From contig NZ_CP150218.1 in assembly GCF_037969875.1 (NCBI RefSeq), forward strand, positions 1,054,001 to 1,118,000: DNA of 64,000 bases, written 5' to 3'. The notes beneath the pieces are model-generated. The model was not told the origin of the DNA. It was given only the letters and a program-made list of their open reading frames with translations, and did not search any database. The translations under genes and the position numbers were made by a program. Below, piece after piece: positions 24,664-33,639 of this stretch; within the stretch, counting starts at the first letter, position 1, and each line of letters opens with the position of its first letter. Origin of the DNA: Paenibacillus sp. FSL R7-0337. Lineage in GTDB: Bacteria; Bacillota; Bacilli; Paenibacillales; Paenibacillaceae.

Positions 24664-25884
24664 TCAGCGGTGCAATTCAAACTTGGCATGCAGGGCGCGA
24701 ACCGACTGCACCATATCTTCTTTTTTCACGAGAACCCAGATGGTTGTGTTGGAATCGGCAGACTGCAGAATCTGGATGTTCTGCGAGCTGAGCGCCTCGA
24801 CGATATGCGCCATGATTCCCGGAACGCCGTTGATGCCTCCGCCGATGACGGAGACCTTGGCACAGCCGGACAAGCTCTTGGGACGCAGGCCCAGCTCTTG
24901 AAGCGCGGCAATCGCCTGCTCCGACTTGTCATCGAACACTGTATATACGGCCTCGGTCGGTGTCACATTGATAAAGTCCACGCTGATTCCGTTATCGGCC
25001 ATACTCTTGAAAATCTGCAGTTGCACGCCGGTGCCGTTACCCTCCGGACATTCCACCGAGATCTGCGTAATATTACTGACATAGGCAACACCAGTGACGA
25101 ACCGGTCCACGACTCCATGGGATACATCGCTGAAGCCCTCTGGATGGGTCACAAGCGTCCCTTCCGCTTCGGAGAAGGTCGAGCGTACACGCACCGGAAT
25201 CTGGGCCTGCATGGCAATCTCCACAGCCCGCGGATGAATGACCTTGGCTCCCTGATACGCCATGTTACAAATCTCGGTGTAGCTGACATAAGTAAGCTGC
25301 CTTGCATCTTCCACAATCCGCGGATCAGCGGTGAGAATTCCGTCCACATCCGTATAGATATCTACCATATCCGCACGCAGCGCGGCCCCAAGGGCTGTAG
25401 CTGAGGTGTCGCTTCCTCCGCGGCCCAGCGTGGTGAAATCACCCGCTTCAGTCTGGCCCTGGAAACCGGTTACTATTACTACTTTATGCTCACGCAGTTC
25501 CCGTAGAATGCGTTCTGTCCGCACATCCAGGATTCTGGCATTGCCATAGCTGTTGTCGGTCAGGAATCCGGCTTGCGCCCCTGTCAGCACCGTCGACCGA
25601 ATGCCCTCCTGCTCTAGCAGACCGCACAGATTGGCCGCCGAGATGATCTCCCCGCAGCACATCAGCAGATCACGTTCCCGGTCCGGCAGTGAATTCCCGC
25701 TCTGAACCGCCAGATCAAGCAGTGTATCGGTAGCATAGGGTTCCCCCTTGCGGCCCATAGCCGAGACTACAACCACCAGGCTGAACCCGCTGGCCAGCTC
25801 CCGTTTGACATGACGGATTACGTGTTCTCTGGCCACTGGTGTGGAGAGTGAGGTTCCGCCGAATTTTTGCACCAAAATACCCAT
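24664..25884 (-). CDS. dapG: Aspartate kinase (DapG type)
   Basis: Phosphorylates aspartate at the entry to the lysine, threonine and methionine branch. Seen: 406 residues; N-terminal MGILVQKFGGTSLSTP; kinase core with VTGFQGQTEAGDFTTLGRGG and DTSATALGAALRADMVDIYT; two C-terminal ACT domains (ISVECPEGNGTGVQLQIFKS; AKVSVIGGGINGVPGIMAHI), which normally bind a regulatory amino acid. The ATG at 25882-25884 has GGAGG eight bases upstream. Position beside dapA and the dpaAB genes identifies it as the DapG (diaminopimelate-sensitive) isozyme. Confidence 0.94.
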   Translation of the reverse strand: MGILVQKFGGTSLSTPVAREHVIRHVKRELASGFSLVVVVSAMGRKGEPYATDTLLDLAVQSGNSLPDRERDLLMCCGEIISAANLCGLLEQEGIRSTVLTGAQAGFLTDNSYGNARILDVRTERILRELREHKVVIVTGFQGQTEAGDFTTLGRGGSDTSATALGAALRADMVDIYTDVDGILTADPRIVEDARQLTYVSYTEICNMAYQGAKVIHPRAVEIAMQAQIPVRVRSTFSEAEGTLVTHPEGFSDVSHGVVDRFVTGVAYVSNITQISVECPEGNGTGVQLQIFKSMADNGISVDFINVTPTEAVYTVFDDKSEQAIAALQELGLRPKSLSGCAKVSVIGGGINGVPGIMAHIVEALSSQNIQILQSADSNTTIWVLVKKEDMVQSVRALHAKFELHR

Positions 25885-26102
25885 GTATAATTCCTCCATT
25901 ACTTCTCTCAGCAGAACTACTGAACCCTACGTGAAATAAATCACCCCGCGAGGCAGAAGTGTTCGTAGCCGCGATAACCTGACTCTTATTATAGCGTAAA
26001 ATTGTTTGTGCCGCCCCCGGGATGAGGACGGCAGAAATGAAGCTTATGGGTCCGTCAGCTAAAATTCGCTCTTCCGGGCCAATCCTGTGCTGATTATATA
26101 AG

Positions 26103-26699
26103 CTATGCAGAATGAAATCGTTGTACCAGCATAGGCTGCAACTGGTTGCCCTGCAGGGCGGCGTAGCAGGCCTCAGGAATGAGATCCATCTGCGCCACCA
26201 GCGAATTCGGCTTCCCCTCCGGGTTATCCTGTCCGAACGGGACGAAATAAATATGTTTGGCTACCAGTAGCTTCGCAATATTCGCCGCGTTAAGTCCGAG
26301 TCCGTCATTCGTCGAGATCGCCAGCACCAGCGGACGCCCGTTGCGCATCTGTGATTTGGCTGCCATCAGCACCGGACTGTCCGTCATCGCATTCGCCAGC
26401 TTGCTTGTTGTGTTCCCTGTGCAGGGAGCAATCGTCAGCACATCCAGCAGCTTGGAAGGACCCAGCGGCTCCGCTTCAACAATTGTAGAAATGATATCAT
26501 TCCCTGTTATATCTTTCAACTGTTTTAACCAATTTTCCGAGGTTCCAAAGCGGGTGTCCGTATTCAGTACCGAAGCAGACACAATCGGCACCACATTCGC
26601 TCCTGAGTCCATGAACCGCTGAATCTGCGGCATCACCTCAGCGAAGGTGCAGTGTGAGCCGGTAATGGCATAACCTACTGTTTTTCCGTGCCAATCCAT
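26103..26699 (-). CDS. dpaB: Dipicolinate synthase subunit B
   Basis: Subunit of the mother-cell enzyme that makes dipicolinic acid, the calcium chelator of the spore core. Seen: 198 residues of flavoprotein/UbiX-like fold, with GYAITGSHCTFAEVMPQIQR, LTIAPCTGNTTSKLANAMTD and LAISTNDGLGLNAANIAKLL. Its ATG directly follows the dpaA stop. In B. subtilis asd follows spoVFB; here the next gene is dapG after about 220 bp with no asd. Confidence 0.95.
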   Translation of the reverse strand: MDWHGKTVGYAITGSHCTFAEVMPQIQRFMDSGANVVPIVSASVLNTDTRFGTSENWLKQLKDITGNDIISTIVEAEPLGPSKLLDVLTIAPCTGNTTSKLANAMTDSPVLMAAKSQMRNGRPLVLAISTNDGLGLNAANIAKLLVAKHIYFVPFGQDNPEGKPNSLVAQMDLIPEACYAALQGNQLQPMLVQRFHSA

Positions 26700-27596
26700 T
26701 CATTCATCCCCCCTGATTAAAGTCTCGTCCGATATCGACTGTACCAGTGCACCTGCCATAATGATTCCGGCGCTCTTGGGGGCAACAATCCCGGGCAGGC
26801 CCGGTGCCAGCATCGCCTTGATCCCGCGCTTCTCGGCATAACGGAAGTCGCATCCGCCCGGTGCGGACGCCAAATCAATGATCACGCAGTGCGGCTGAAG
26901 CCGGGACAGGACCTGAGCGTTGATAATCATAGCGGGTATGGTGTTGAAGATCAGATCCGCCTCTGGTGCATGCAGCAGCAAATCCTCTGTCATAAAAGGC
27001 TTCCAGCCCATTTCCGCCGCTCTTGCAAAGTGCTCCTGCTTCCTGACGCCTACTTTGACCGTTGCTCCCATTCCCTGGAGCGTTCTGGCCATGGTGAACC
27101 CGGTCCGGCCCATTCCCAGCACCATCGATGTGGAGCCGTGTATGGTAAAGTCCGTGTTCTGTATGGCCATCACCAAAGCTCCCTCCGCTGTCGGAATAGA
27201 GTTATAGATCGCCACATCGTCCCTGTTCAGCAGTTCCACCAGCTTCAGGGAATGAACGGCACAAAGGCCGCGCAAATAGTTTTTAGCCATGCCGGTGTAT
27301 ACGATTGCCCGGGACGGCAGAGCCGCAATATGCTCCTCCTTCAGCTGGAGGCGTTCCGAAGAATATAACGCGTTAATGTAACCCTCCTCATCGCAGCCGA
27401 CCGCCGGCAGCACCAGCACATCCGCTTGACCAAGCAGCTCAGTCGACAGCAGTTCCAGGCTTACCCCCGGGCATGGGGCATCCCATGTATCGAATCCGGC
27501 AACGCTTACGGCCGCATCCAATTCCACACATTTCCGAATCACTTCAATTTGTCTCGCGTCCCCGCCCAGGAACACGATCCTGATGCCAGTAAGCAT
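26700..27596 (-). CDS. dpaA: Dipicolinate synthase subunit A
   Basis: NAD(P)-dependent subunit of dipicolinate synthase (SpoVFA). Seen: 298 residues; N-terminal GIRIVFLGGDARQIEVIRKC, central Rossmann motif GMGRTGFTMARTLQGMGATV and IDLASAPGGCDF. The ATG at 27594-27596 has AAAGGAG ten bases upstream, and an earlier in-frame ATG overlaps that site. A sigma-K-like promoter can be seen upstream, as expected for a late mother-cell gene. It forms a two-gene unit with dpaB. Confidence 0.95.
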   Translation of the reverse strand: MLTGIRIVFLGGDARQIEVIRKCVELDAAVSVAGFDTWDAPCPGVSLELLSTELLGQADVLVLPAVGCDEEGYINALYSSERLQLKEEHIAALPSRAIVYTGMAKNYLRGLCAVHSLKLVELLNRDDVAIYNSIPTAEGALVMAIQNTDFTIHGSTSMVLGMGRTGFTMARTLQGMGATVKVGVRKQEHFARAAEMGWKPFMTEDLLLHAPEADLIFNTIPAMIINAQVLSRLQPHCVIIDLASAPGGCDFRYAEKRGIKAMLAPGLPGIVAPKSAGIIMAGALVQSISDETLIRGDE

Positions 27597-27638
27597 AGGG
27601 ATGACGCTCCTTTCCACAACCACATTCGACTATAGAGC

Positions 27639-27665
27639 ATCTTATGCCGGAAGCCGCCGATGGGT
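27639..27665 (-). promoter_or_regulatory. Candidate sigma-K promoter for dpaAB
   Basis: On the minus strand CATAAGAT (27639-27646) fits the sigma-K -10 CATAnnnT. An AC dinucleotide stands 17 bp upstream, at the -35 place. The consensus is weak, so this rests largely on the known control of spoVF genes. Confidence 0.4.
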
Positions 27666-27720
27666 GAAGAGCGGAGAAGAATTCTAATTCCCGGCAATAC
27701 CTATAGCTTAACTAAGCTAA

Positions 27721-27744
27721 TAAAATAACCCCACAAAGTGGGGC
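27721..27744 (-). terminator. Second terminator after dut
   Basis: On the minus strand GCCCCAC, TTT loop, GTGGGGT, then TATTTTATT. It lies about 60 bp beyond the first dut terminator and ahead of dpaA. Confidence 0.75.
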
Positions 27745-27799
27745 TTTAGCTTCGAAGATGACTCAGGTACTTTGCGGGGACCCCAAAACATATAAATTT

Positions 27800-27843
27800 A
27801 AAAAAAGCCTGCGGCTGCACCCGAAGGTGCATTTCCGCAAGCT
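27800..27843 (-). terminator. First terminator after dut
   Basis: On the minus strand a stem of about 17 bp in two segments (AGCTTGCGG with CCGCAGGCT; TGCACC with GGTGCA) is capped by a TTCG tetraloop and followed by TTTTTTT. Confidence 0.93.
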
Positions 27844-27872
27844 TATTAGTACAGCTATAAGTTAAGGAGGGC

Positions 27873-28319
27873 TTATTTGCCAGTATGCCCGAAGCCGCCG
27901 GCTCCGCGCGCCGTGTCGGACAACTCATCCACTTCCGCCAGAGTCACTTCCGGCACAGCCTGGAATACCATCTGGGCGATCCGCTCGTTGCGGGCAATCG
28001 CAAACGGCTCCTGTCCCAGATTGATCAGCAGCACCTTAATTTCGCCCCGGTAATCCGCATCGATGGTACCCGGTGTGTTCAGGCAGGTGATGCCATGCTT
28101 GAGGGCCAGCCCGCTGCGCGGACGGATCTGCGCCTCCAGCCCGCCTGGCATCGCCAGTGATATGCCAGTGGGGATCAGTGTCCGCTCGCCCGGAGCAAGC
28201 ACCACAGGCTCTCCTACAGCGGCATACAGGTCATACCCCGAGGCCTGCTCGGACATTTTGCAGGGCAGCAGAACATCCTCATTCCCTGGCAGTTTGTTAA
28301 TTTGTACGTAATGAGGCAA
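27873..28319 (-). CDS. dut: dUTP diphosphatase
   Basis: Hydrolyses dUTP to dUMP, keeping uracil out of DNA. Seen: 148 residues with the five trimeric dUTPase motifs: [48 protein letters not shown] and C-terminal [10 protein letters not shown]. Starts at ATG 28325 and 28337 exist, but the TTG at 28317-28319 is exactly eight bases after AGGAG and fits the family N-terminus. The gene overlaps the M16 peptidase gene by 23 bp. In B. subtilis ymxH occupies this slot, so dut is a local difference. Confidence 0.93.
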   Translation of the reverse strand: MPHYVQINKLPGNEDVLLPCKMSEQASGYDLYAAVGEPVVLAPGERTLIPTGISLAMPGGLEAQIRPRSGLALKHGITCLNTPGTIDADYRGEIKVLLINLGQEPFAIARNERIAQMVFQAVPEVTLAEVDELSDTARGAGGFGHTGK

Positions 28320-29562
28320 GATCATCTCTCCTAACATTGGCTATCGCTTTATCTGTGGAACCAACCATTGCCAGGGACAACGGCTGTGCGAACATAAAGT
28401 CCAGCAGAGCATCGATATCCTCCATGGTTACAGCTCCGATTTTGGCTATCATTTCATCCAGCGTATCCTGACGGCCGAGCATCAGCTCATTTTTGCCCAT
28501 CCGGTTCATCCGGCTGCCCGTGCTCTCCAGGCTGAGAATCAGGCTCCCCTTGAGCTGCTCCTTGCCTTTACGCAGTTCGTCCTCGCTCAAACCGTTCACA
28601 GCCAGATCACGCAACATCTCTTTGATCAGCTCCGTTACTTCCTTGGTCTGCTTCGGCGCTGTCCCGGCATAGACCGTGAACAAGCCGCTGTCAGCCTGGG
28701 CACTGTGGTACGAGAAGACCGAATAGGCCAGACCACGCTTCTCACGGATCTCCTGGAACAGCCGGGAGCTCATGCCGCCGCCGAACGCATTGTTAAGGAG
28801 CGCCATCGGATATTGCAGCGGACCGCCGCTGCGGACACCCGGCAGTGAGATGCAGATGTGATTCTGCTCGGTCTTCTTTTTGTGGAATACCAGCTCCCCC
28901 TGATATGCAGGCTCAGTCAGTTCCGGCGCTTCACCATGATTCGTGAAGGAACCGAAATGCTGCTCCAGCAGCGGGATCAGCCCGTCGTTAATATTACCGG
29001 CTACGCTGATCACTGTGTTCTCGATGGTGTACTGCTCCTTCATGTAAGCACGCAGATCATCCGGCGTCATCTCCAGCAAGCGGTCCTTCAGCCCGAGGAT
29101 CGTATAGGCCAGCGGGTGCTCGCCGTAAGCGGCAGCACACATCAGCTCATGGACAAGATCATCCGGTGTGTCCTCACACATGGCGATTTCCTCCAGGATG
29201 ACATTCTTCTCCTTGGCCAGTTCCTCGGCATCCATCCGTGAACGGAAGAACATATCTGCCAGCACATCCACAGCAATCGGCAGATGCTCATCCAGCACCT
29301 TTGCATAAAAGCATGTATATTCCTTCGAGGTAAAAGCATTGACGTTCCCGCCAATGGCATCGAACTGTTCGGCAATATCCTTGGCGCTATAGCGGTCTGT
29401 CCCCTTAAAGAGCATATGCTCGATGAAATGGGAAATCCCGTTGTTTAGCGGGTTCTCATTGCGGGAGCCCGTCTTAACCCAGATTCCGAAAGATACGGAT
29501 CGGCCGGTCGGGATCTTCTCGGTAACCACCCGGAGTCCGTTTGATAATAATATTTTGTCCAA
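28297..29562 (-). CDS. mlpA: M16 family zinc peptidase (MlpA/YmxG-like)
   Basis: Processing-peptidase-type M16 enzyme. Seen: 421 residues with [10 protein letters not shown] near residue 47 (HxxEH) and the downstream Glu in [16 protein letters not shown], plus the late motif [20 protein letters not shown], so it should be active. TTG start at 29560-29562, eight bases after AGGAGG. It sits between the YlxY-type deacetylase and dut; in B. subtilis mlpA follows ylxY. It is a different lineage from the M16 pair at 9.3-11.8 kb. Confidence 0.92.
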   Translation of the reverse strand: MDKILLSNGLRVVTEKIPTGRSVSFGIWVKTGSRNENPLNNGISHFIEHMLFKGTDRYSAKDIAEQFDAIGGNVNAFTSKEYTCFYAKVLDEHLPIAVDVLADMFFRSRMDAEELAKEKNVILEEIAMCEDTPDDLVHELMCAAAYGEHPLAYTILGLKDRLLEMTPDDLRAYMKEQYTIENTVISVAGNINDGLIPLLEQHFGSFTNHGEAPELTEPAYQGELVFHKKKTEQNHICISLPGVRSGGPLQYPMALLNNAFGGGMSSRLFQEIREKRGLAYSVFSYHSAQADSGLFTVYAGTAPKQTKEVTELIKEMLRDLAVNGLSEDELRKGKEQLKGSLILSLESTGSRMNRMGKNELMLGRQDTLDEMIAKIGAVTMEDIDALLDFMFAQPLSLAMVGSTDKAIANVRRDDLASLRTN

Positions 29563-29639
29563 TGTGTAATCCTCCTGGCACAGCCTTGTTCTGTCTGTAT
29601 TTGTTATTCGCGCCTCTTATCCTATCAGAAATAGGGCGT

Positions 29640-30626
29640 TCACTCAACTTCCGCAGTCACGATACGCTCAGCGGAGAGCGTCTGACTGACGGTTCCCAGC
29701 TGCAGGCCCTTGGCTCTGATCCCCCGGATCATCCCTCTCAGCGCTTTCGAGGAGGATGCCGTCGGATGCATTAAAATTAGGGTTCCCGGCTCTACCCGCC
29801 TGCTGATCTTGGCAACAACTGATTCCGGGGACGGATTGCGCCAATCAACCGTATCCAGCGTCCATAATACCGTCTTCAGTCCCAGTGAGGCGGCGATTTC
29901 CACCGTCTGCTGATTAAAGTCTCCTGACGGCGGAGCAAACCACTTATTCGTCACACCCAGGCTTTCCTTCAGCAGCTTCTGCGTTTTCTCAATCTCTGCA
30001 GTGGCACGCGTCCGGCTTAGAATACTCATCTTAGGATGCGTATACGCATGGTTCTCTACCTCATGCCCGCGCTTCAGCATCTCTGCTGCAAGCTCCTTGT
30101 TGCGGCTTAACCAGCTTCCGTCCAGAAAAAAAGTGACCTTCACCTTCTCCGCATCCAGAATGTCCAGCATCGGAAGGATATACTCATTCCCCCAGGCCAC
30201 ATTAATCATCAGCGAGACCATCGGCTTCGCCGGATTCCCCCGGTAGATCGGCTGTGCTCCCAGATCATCCAGTGATACCTTAGGCTTAATCTGGCGGTAC
30301 ATCAGCTTAAGCCCTGCTTCGGGTCCCCGTAAAAGCGCGCTCCGGTAGGTTGCCTCCACATCGACCTCCAGCCCGTTATACCCCGGTATGGCTTTCCATA
30401 CCCGGTCCACAACAGCATTCACCGGCTGCGCATTCAGCGCCTCGGCCCGGCGGGTAATCTGAGCGCGCAGATCATCCTCTGTCTGATTCAGAGCATAGCT
30501 CATTACGGCTGCATCCGCCTGAGGCTTAAGCCCGGCAATCATCTCTTTCACGGGTCCGTTCGTGCTGCCAATTCCAATTACTACTGCGATGCAAGCCAGC
30601 ACGAGCGCCGCCTTGTCCGTCTTCAT
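29640..30626 (-). CDS. ylxY: Polysaccharide deacetylase family protein (YlxY-like)
   Basis: NodB-fold protein exposed outside the membrane. Seen: 328 residues; an N-terminal membrane anchor (ALVLACIAVVIGIG); NodB domain from about residue 130. The first NodB motif, normally TFDDG, reads LMINVAWGNEY, so the catalytic Asp pair is missing. The zinc motif HEVENHAYTHP is kept, as are WFAPPSGDFN and TLILMHPT. The same change is typical of the YlxY group, so reduced or altered activity is probable. ATG at 30624-30626 after GGGAGG. It follows pnp, as in B. subtilis. Confidence 0.9.
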   Translation of the reverse strand: MKTDKAALVLACIAVVIGIGSTNGPVKEMIAGLKPQADAAVMSYALNQTEDDLRAQITRRAEALNAQPVNAVVDRVWKAIPGYNGLEVDVEATYRSALLRGPEAGLKLMYRQIKPKVSLDDLGAQPIYRGNPAKPMVSLMINVAWGNEYILPMLDILDAEKVKVTFFLDGSWLSRNKELAAEMLKRGHEVENHAYTHPKMSILSRTRATAEIEKTQKLLKESLGVTNKWFAPPSGDFNQQTVEIAASLGLKTVLWTLDTVDWRNPSPESVVAKISRRVEPGTLILMHPTASSSKALRGMIRGIRAKGLQLGTVSQTLSAERIVTAEVE

Positions 30627-30808
30627 GACGTTATACCTCCCTGGCACAAACGGTCTGTTTCGTCTCCGCACCAGGGTCAAGCCGTGCGGGGACGCTTTGT
30701 CCCAGCCTATGTATGCAGAGTGCAAATTATGCATACTGCATCTATGACGCCTGCAAGCGGGTAAGGTATAACCGTCAGTCAGGACGGTAACGCAGCGTAT
30801 ACTTTTCC

Positions 30809-30844
30809 AAAAAAAAGAGCCAGAACTGTACTGCTTCTGTCTCT
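30809..30844 (-). terminator. Terminator after pnp
   Basis: On the minus strand AGAGACAGAA, a 9-nt loop, TTCTGGCTCT with one mismatch, then eight T. Confidence 0.88.
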
Positions 30845-30893
30845 TCTTCTTATCTATAGTAAGGATAACGGTGAAGCGTCAGCGTAATGCTTC

Positions 30894-32996
30894 TTACGCC
30901 TTCGCTCCGCTCTCTGAAGTCAGTACAGCTTTGCGTGACAAGTTGACGCGGCCCTGCTGGTCGATCTCTGTTACCTTCACGGTGATCGTGTCGCCAATCG
31001 CCACAACATCTTCCACCTTCGCCACACGGTCTGTGGACAGCTGGGAAATATGCACAAGGCCGTCTTTGCCAGGGATCAATTCAACAAAAGCGCCGAATTT
31101 CTCAATGCGTCTAACCGTACCCACATAAATCTCACCGACCACAACTTCCTTTACAATACCCTCAATGATGCCACGGGCCTTCTGGATCATAGCTTCATCA
31201 GAAGAACCGATAAATACGCGGCCATCCTGTTCGATGTCAATCTTCACGCCGGTTTCTTCAATGATCTTGTTGATGATTTTACCGCCGGCACCGATTACAT
31301 CACGGATCTTGTCCGGATTGATATTGATGATAATGATCTTCGGAGCATATTTAGACAGGCTCGTTCTTGGAGCTGCGATCGCTTCATTCATTTTGCCCAG
31401 AATAAACATCCGGCCTTCTCGTGCCTGCTCAAGCGCCTCCTGCAGAATCTTGCGGTCGATGCCGTCGATTTTGATATCCATCTGAATCGCCGTTACGCCT
31501 TCTGCTGTACCCGCTACCTTGAAGTCCATATCGCCGAGGTGATCTTCCATGCCTTGAATATCGGTCAAGATGGATACATGCTCCCCGTCCTTGATCAGAC
31601 CCATCGCTACACCGGCTACAGGCGCCTTGATAGGTACCCCTGCATCCATCATCGCCAGAATACTGGCACAGATACTTGCCTGGGAGGTGGAGCCATTGGA
31701 TTCAATCGCTTCGGATACCAAACGGATAGTGTACGGGAATTCAGTCTCACTTGGAATCACCTTGGACAACGCGCGTTCGCCGAGTGCCCCGTGCCCGATC
31801 TCGCGGCGTCCCGGTGCTCTTAGCGGACGGGCTTCCCCTACGCTGAACGGAGGGAAGTTGTAGTGGTGCATGAAGCGCTTGGTTTCAGCCGGATCAATAC
31901 CATCCAGAATCTGCACATCGCCCAGTGCGCCCAGTGTACATACGCTGAGGATCTGTGTCTGGCCGCGTGTGAACAGACCGGAACCATGCGTGCGCGGCAG
32001 AAGAGCTGTATCACATTCGATCGGACGGATCTCGTCCAGCTTCCGTCCATCCGGACGAACCTTATCATGTGTGATCAGACGTCTAACTTCATCCTTCACG
32101 ATATCATGCAGGGCTTCCTTAACATCCTTAAGAAGCTCTGGAGTTTCTATGTATTTCTCTGCGAAATACGCCACCGCTTCGTTGTTCACCAGATCAATAG
32201 CATCCTGACGGGCATGCTTCTCGGCAATTCTTACAGCTTCCACCAGACGGCTCTGCGCAAAAGTACGAACCTCTGTATTCACATCCGCATTAACCGCATG
32301 CAGCTTCACAGCCATCTTTTCTTTACCGGCAACGGCTACGAGTTGTTCAATCACTGCCACAATCTTGCGGACCTCGTCATGTCCGAACATGATCGCTTCA
32401 AGCATTACTTCTTCAGTCACTTCATTGGCTTCTGCTTCTACCATCATGATGGCATCCTTCGTACCGGCCACAACCACATAGATATCGCTGATTGCTTGCT
32501 GGGCTTGATCAGGATTGATGATGAATTCCCCGTTAATCCGGCCGACAGCCACGCCGCCGATGGGTCCGTTGAACGGCACATCAGAGATACTGAGCGCAGC
32601 GGAAGTACCGATCATGGCCGCAATATCAGGCGCACAGTCCTGATCCACACTCATTACCAGGTTCAAGACTTGAACGTCATTGCGGAATCCTTCCGGGAAC
32701 AATGGACGAATTGGACGGTCTGTCAGACGGCTGGACAGAATTGCTTTCTCGCTCGGACGTCCTTCACGTTTGATGAATCCGCCCGGGATTTTGCCTACTG
32801 CATATAATCTTTCCTCATAATTCACTGTAAGCGGGAAAAAATCCAGATCTTTAGGCTCACTGGATGCTGTAACCGTACACAATACTGAAGTATCCCCGTA
32901 ACGCACCATCACGGCTGCGTTCGCTTGTTTGGCCAGACGGCCTGTTTCCAGCACAAGGCGTCTTCCGCCCAGCTGCATTTCCACACGTTGTTCCAT
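30894..32996 (-). CDS. pnp: Polyribonucleotide nucleotidyltransferase (PNPase)
   Basis: Phosphorolytic 3'-5' exoribonuclease. Seen: 700 residues; two RNase PH domains ([60 protein letters not shown]); KH domain with [18 protein letters not shown]-terminal S1 domain ([20 protein letters not shown]). The ATG at 32994-32996 follows AAGGAGG; the frame runs 17 codons further upstream without a site. It lies downstream of rpsO, with hairpins between them that may limit readthrough or act in autoregulation. Confidence 0.97.
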   Translation of the reverse strand: MEQRVEMQLGGRRLVLETGRLAKQANAAVMVRYGDTSVLCTVTASSEPKDLDFFPLTVNYEERLYAVGKIPGGFIKREGRPSEKAILSSRLTDRPIRPLFPEGFRNDVQVLNLVMSVDQDCAPDIAAMIGTSAALSISDVPFNGPIGGVAVGRINGEFIINPDQAQQAISDIYVVVAGTKDAIMMVEAEANEVTEEVMLEAIMFGHDEVRKIVAVIEQLVAVAGKEKMAVKLHAVNADVNTEVRTFAQSRLVEAVRIAEKHARQDAIDLVNNEAVAYFAEKYIETPELLKDVKEALHDIVKDEVRRLITHDKVRPDGRKLDEIRPIECDTALLPRTHGSGLFTRGQTQILSVCTLGALGDVQILDGIDPAETKRFMHHYNFPPFSVGEARPLRAPGRREIGHGALGERALSKVIPSETEFPYTIRLVSEAIESNGSTSQASICASILAMMDAGVPIKAPVAGVAMGLIKDGEHVSILTDIQGMEDHLGDMDFKVAGTAEGVTAIQMDIKIDGIDRKILQEALEQAREGRMFILGKMNEAIAAPRTSLSKYAPKIIIININPDKIRDVIGAGGKIINKIIEETGVKIDIEQDGRVFIGSSDEAMIQKARGIIEGIVKEVVVGEIYVGTVRRIEKFGAFVELIPGKDGLVHISQLSTDRVAKVEDVVAIGDTITVKVTEIDQQGRVNLSRKAVLTSESGAKA

Positions 32997-33042
32997 AAAA
33001 CCCCTCCTTGAATGGTAATAATACGTTCCTGTATGTTCTACA

Positions 33043-33088
33043 AGCAAAAACGGCTTGTCCTCCGCAGAAGTGCTATAGCCGTTTTTGC
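33043..33088. terminator. Hairpin in the pnp leader / rpsO-pnp gap
   Basis: GCAAAAACGGC and GCCGTTTTTGC form an 11-bp perfect stem around a 24-nt loop, with the T-rich arm on either strand inside the stem. It could end rpsO transcripts or serve as a pnp leader stem such as those used in PNPase autocontrol in other bacteria. I cannot tell which. Confidence 0.6.
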
Positions 33089-33132
33089 GAATGCTATCAA
33101 CTTGTCAACTGTAAAAGTTTACCCTAAATTTT

Positions 33133-33203
33133 CAAAAAGCAACCCGGCTGTCCCGCTGTCGCTCGTAAGAAGGACATACGGTATACAACCAGGCTGCTTT
33201 TGG
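33133..33203 (-). terminator. Long-stem terminator after rpsO
   Basis: On the minus strand CAAAAGCAGCCTGG and CCGGGTTGCTTTTTG pair at the base of a long hairpin with internal structure and a T-run at the end. It starts about 18 bp after the rpsO stop. Confidence 0.7.
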
Positions 33204-33220
33204 GCTGAGCTTATGGAAAA

Positions 33221-33490
33221 TTAACGACGCAATCCCAGTTTTTCGATCAGGGCGCTGTAACGTCTGATGTCTTTGTTCTTCAAATACGCCAGCAGTTTAC
33301 GACGTTGTCCAACCATCTTCAGCAGTCCGCGGCGGGAATGATGATCCTTCTTGTGCGTACGCAAGTGGTCAGTCAAATTAACGATGTTCTCCGTAAGGAT
33401 AGCAACTTGCACCTCAGGGGATCCAGTATCGGATTCGTGAGTTTTGTGCTCGTCGATCAATTGGTGTTTACGTTCTTGAGTCAATGCCAT
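33221..33490 (-). CDS. rpsO: 30S ribosomal protein S15
   Basis: Primary binding protein of the 16S rRNA central domain. Seen: 89 residues, the usual length, [20 protein letters not shown] through [26 protein letters not shown] 33488-33490 after AGGAGGTGAACAGG. It has its own promoter and a leader of about 100 nt that can fold, a setting in which S15 commonly represses its own mRNA. Order ribF-rpsO-pnp is conserved. Confidence 0.98.
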   Translation of the reverse strand: MALTQERKHQLIDEHKTHESDTGSPEVQVAILTENIVNLTDHLRTHKKDHHSRRGLLKMVGQRRKLLAYLKNKDIRRYSALIEKLGLRR

Positions 33491-33590
33491 CCTGTTCACC
33501 TCCTTCATTATAATCGCCAGTAGCCTCGTCACCGTCGGTGAGAACAAGTAACCAAGCTAAGGTTCTGATGCTGTCATTCCAGCAACGTTA
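33491..33590 (-). promoter_or_regulatory. rpsO leader, possible S15-responsive element
   Basis: About 100 nt of leader between the promoter and the rpsO start. It contains the hairpin TCACC GAC GGTGA (33529-33541) and further pairing potential before the AGGAGGTG site. S15 autoregulation is known in several bacteria; the particular fold here is inference. Confidence 0.35.
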
Positions 33591-33593
33591 ATC

Positions 33594-33622
33594 AGTATAG
33601 CACCTTCACAGACAAAAGTAAA
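33594..33622 (-). promoter_or_regulatory. Sigma-A-like promoter for rpsO
   Basis: On the minus strand -35 TTTACT (33617-33622), 17-bp spacer, -10 TATACT (33594-33599), in the gap after ribF. Confidence 0.55.
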
Positions 33623-33639
33623 CGGCTTGTCCGGAAAGA

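Noticed and set aside
25985..26010. Promoter for dapG
   Set aside because: A TATAAT is present at 25988-25993 on the minus strand, but no acceptable -35 lies at 16-18 bp. I left it out.
25990..26100. Lysine riboswitch or T-box upstream of dapG
   Set aside because: The leader is too short and lacks the recognisable core motifs.
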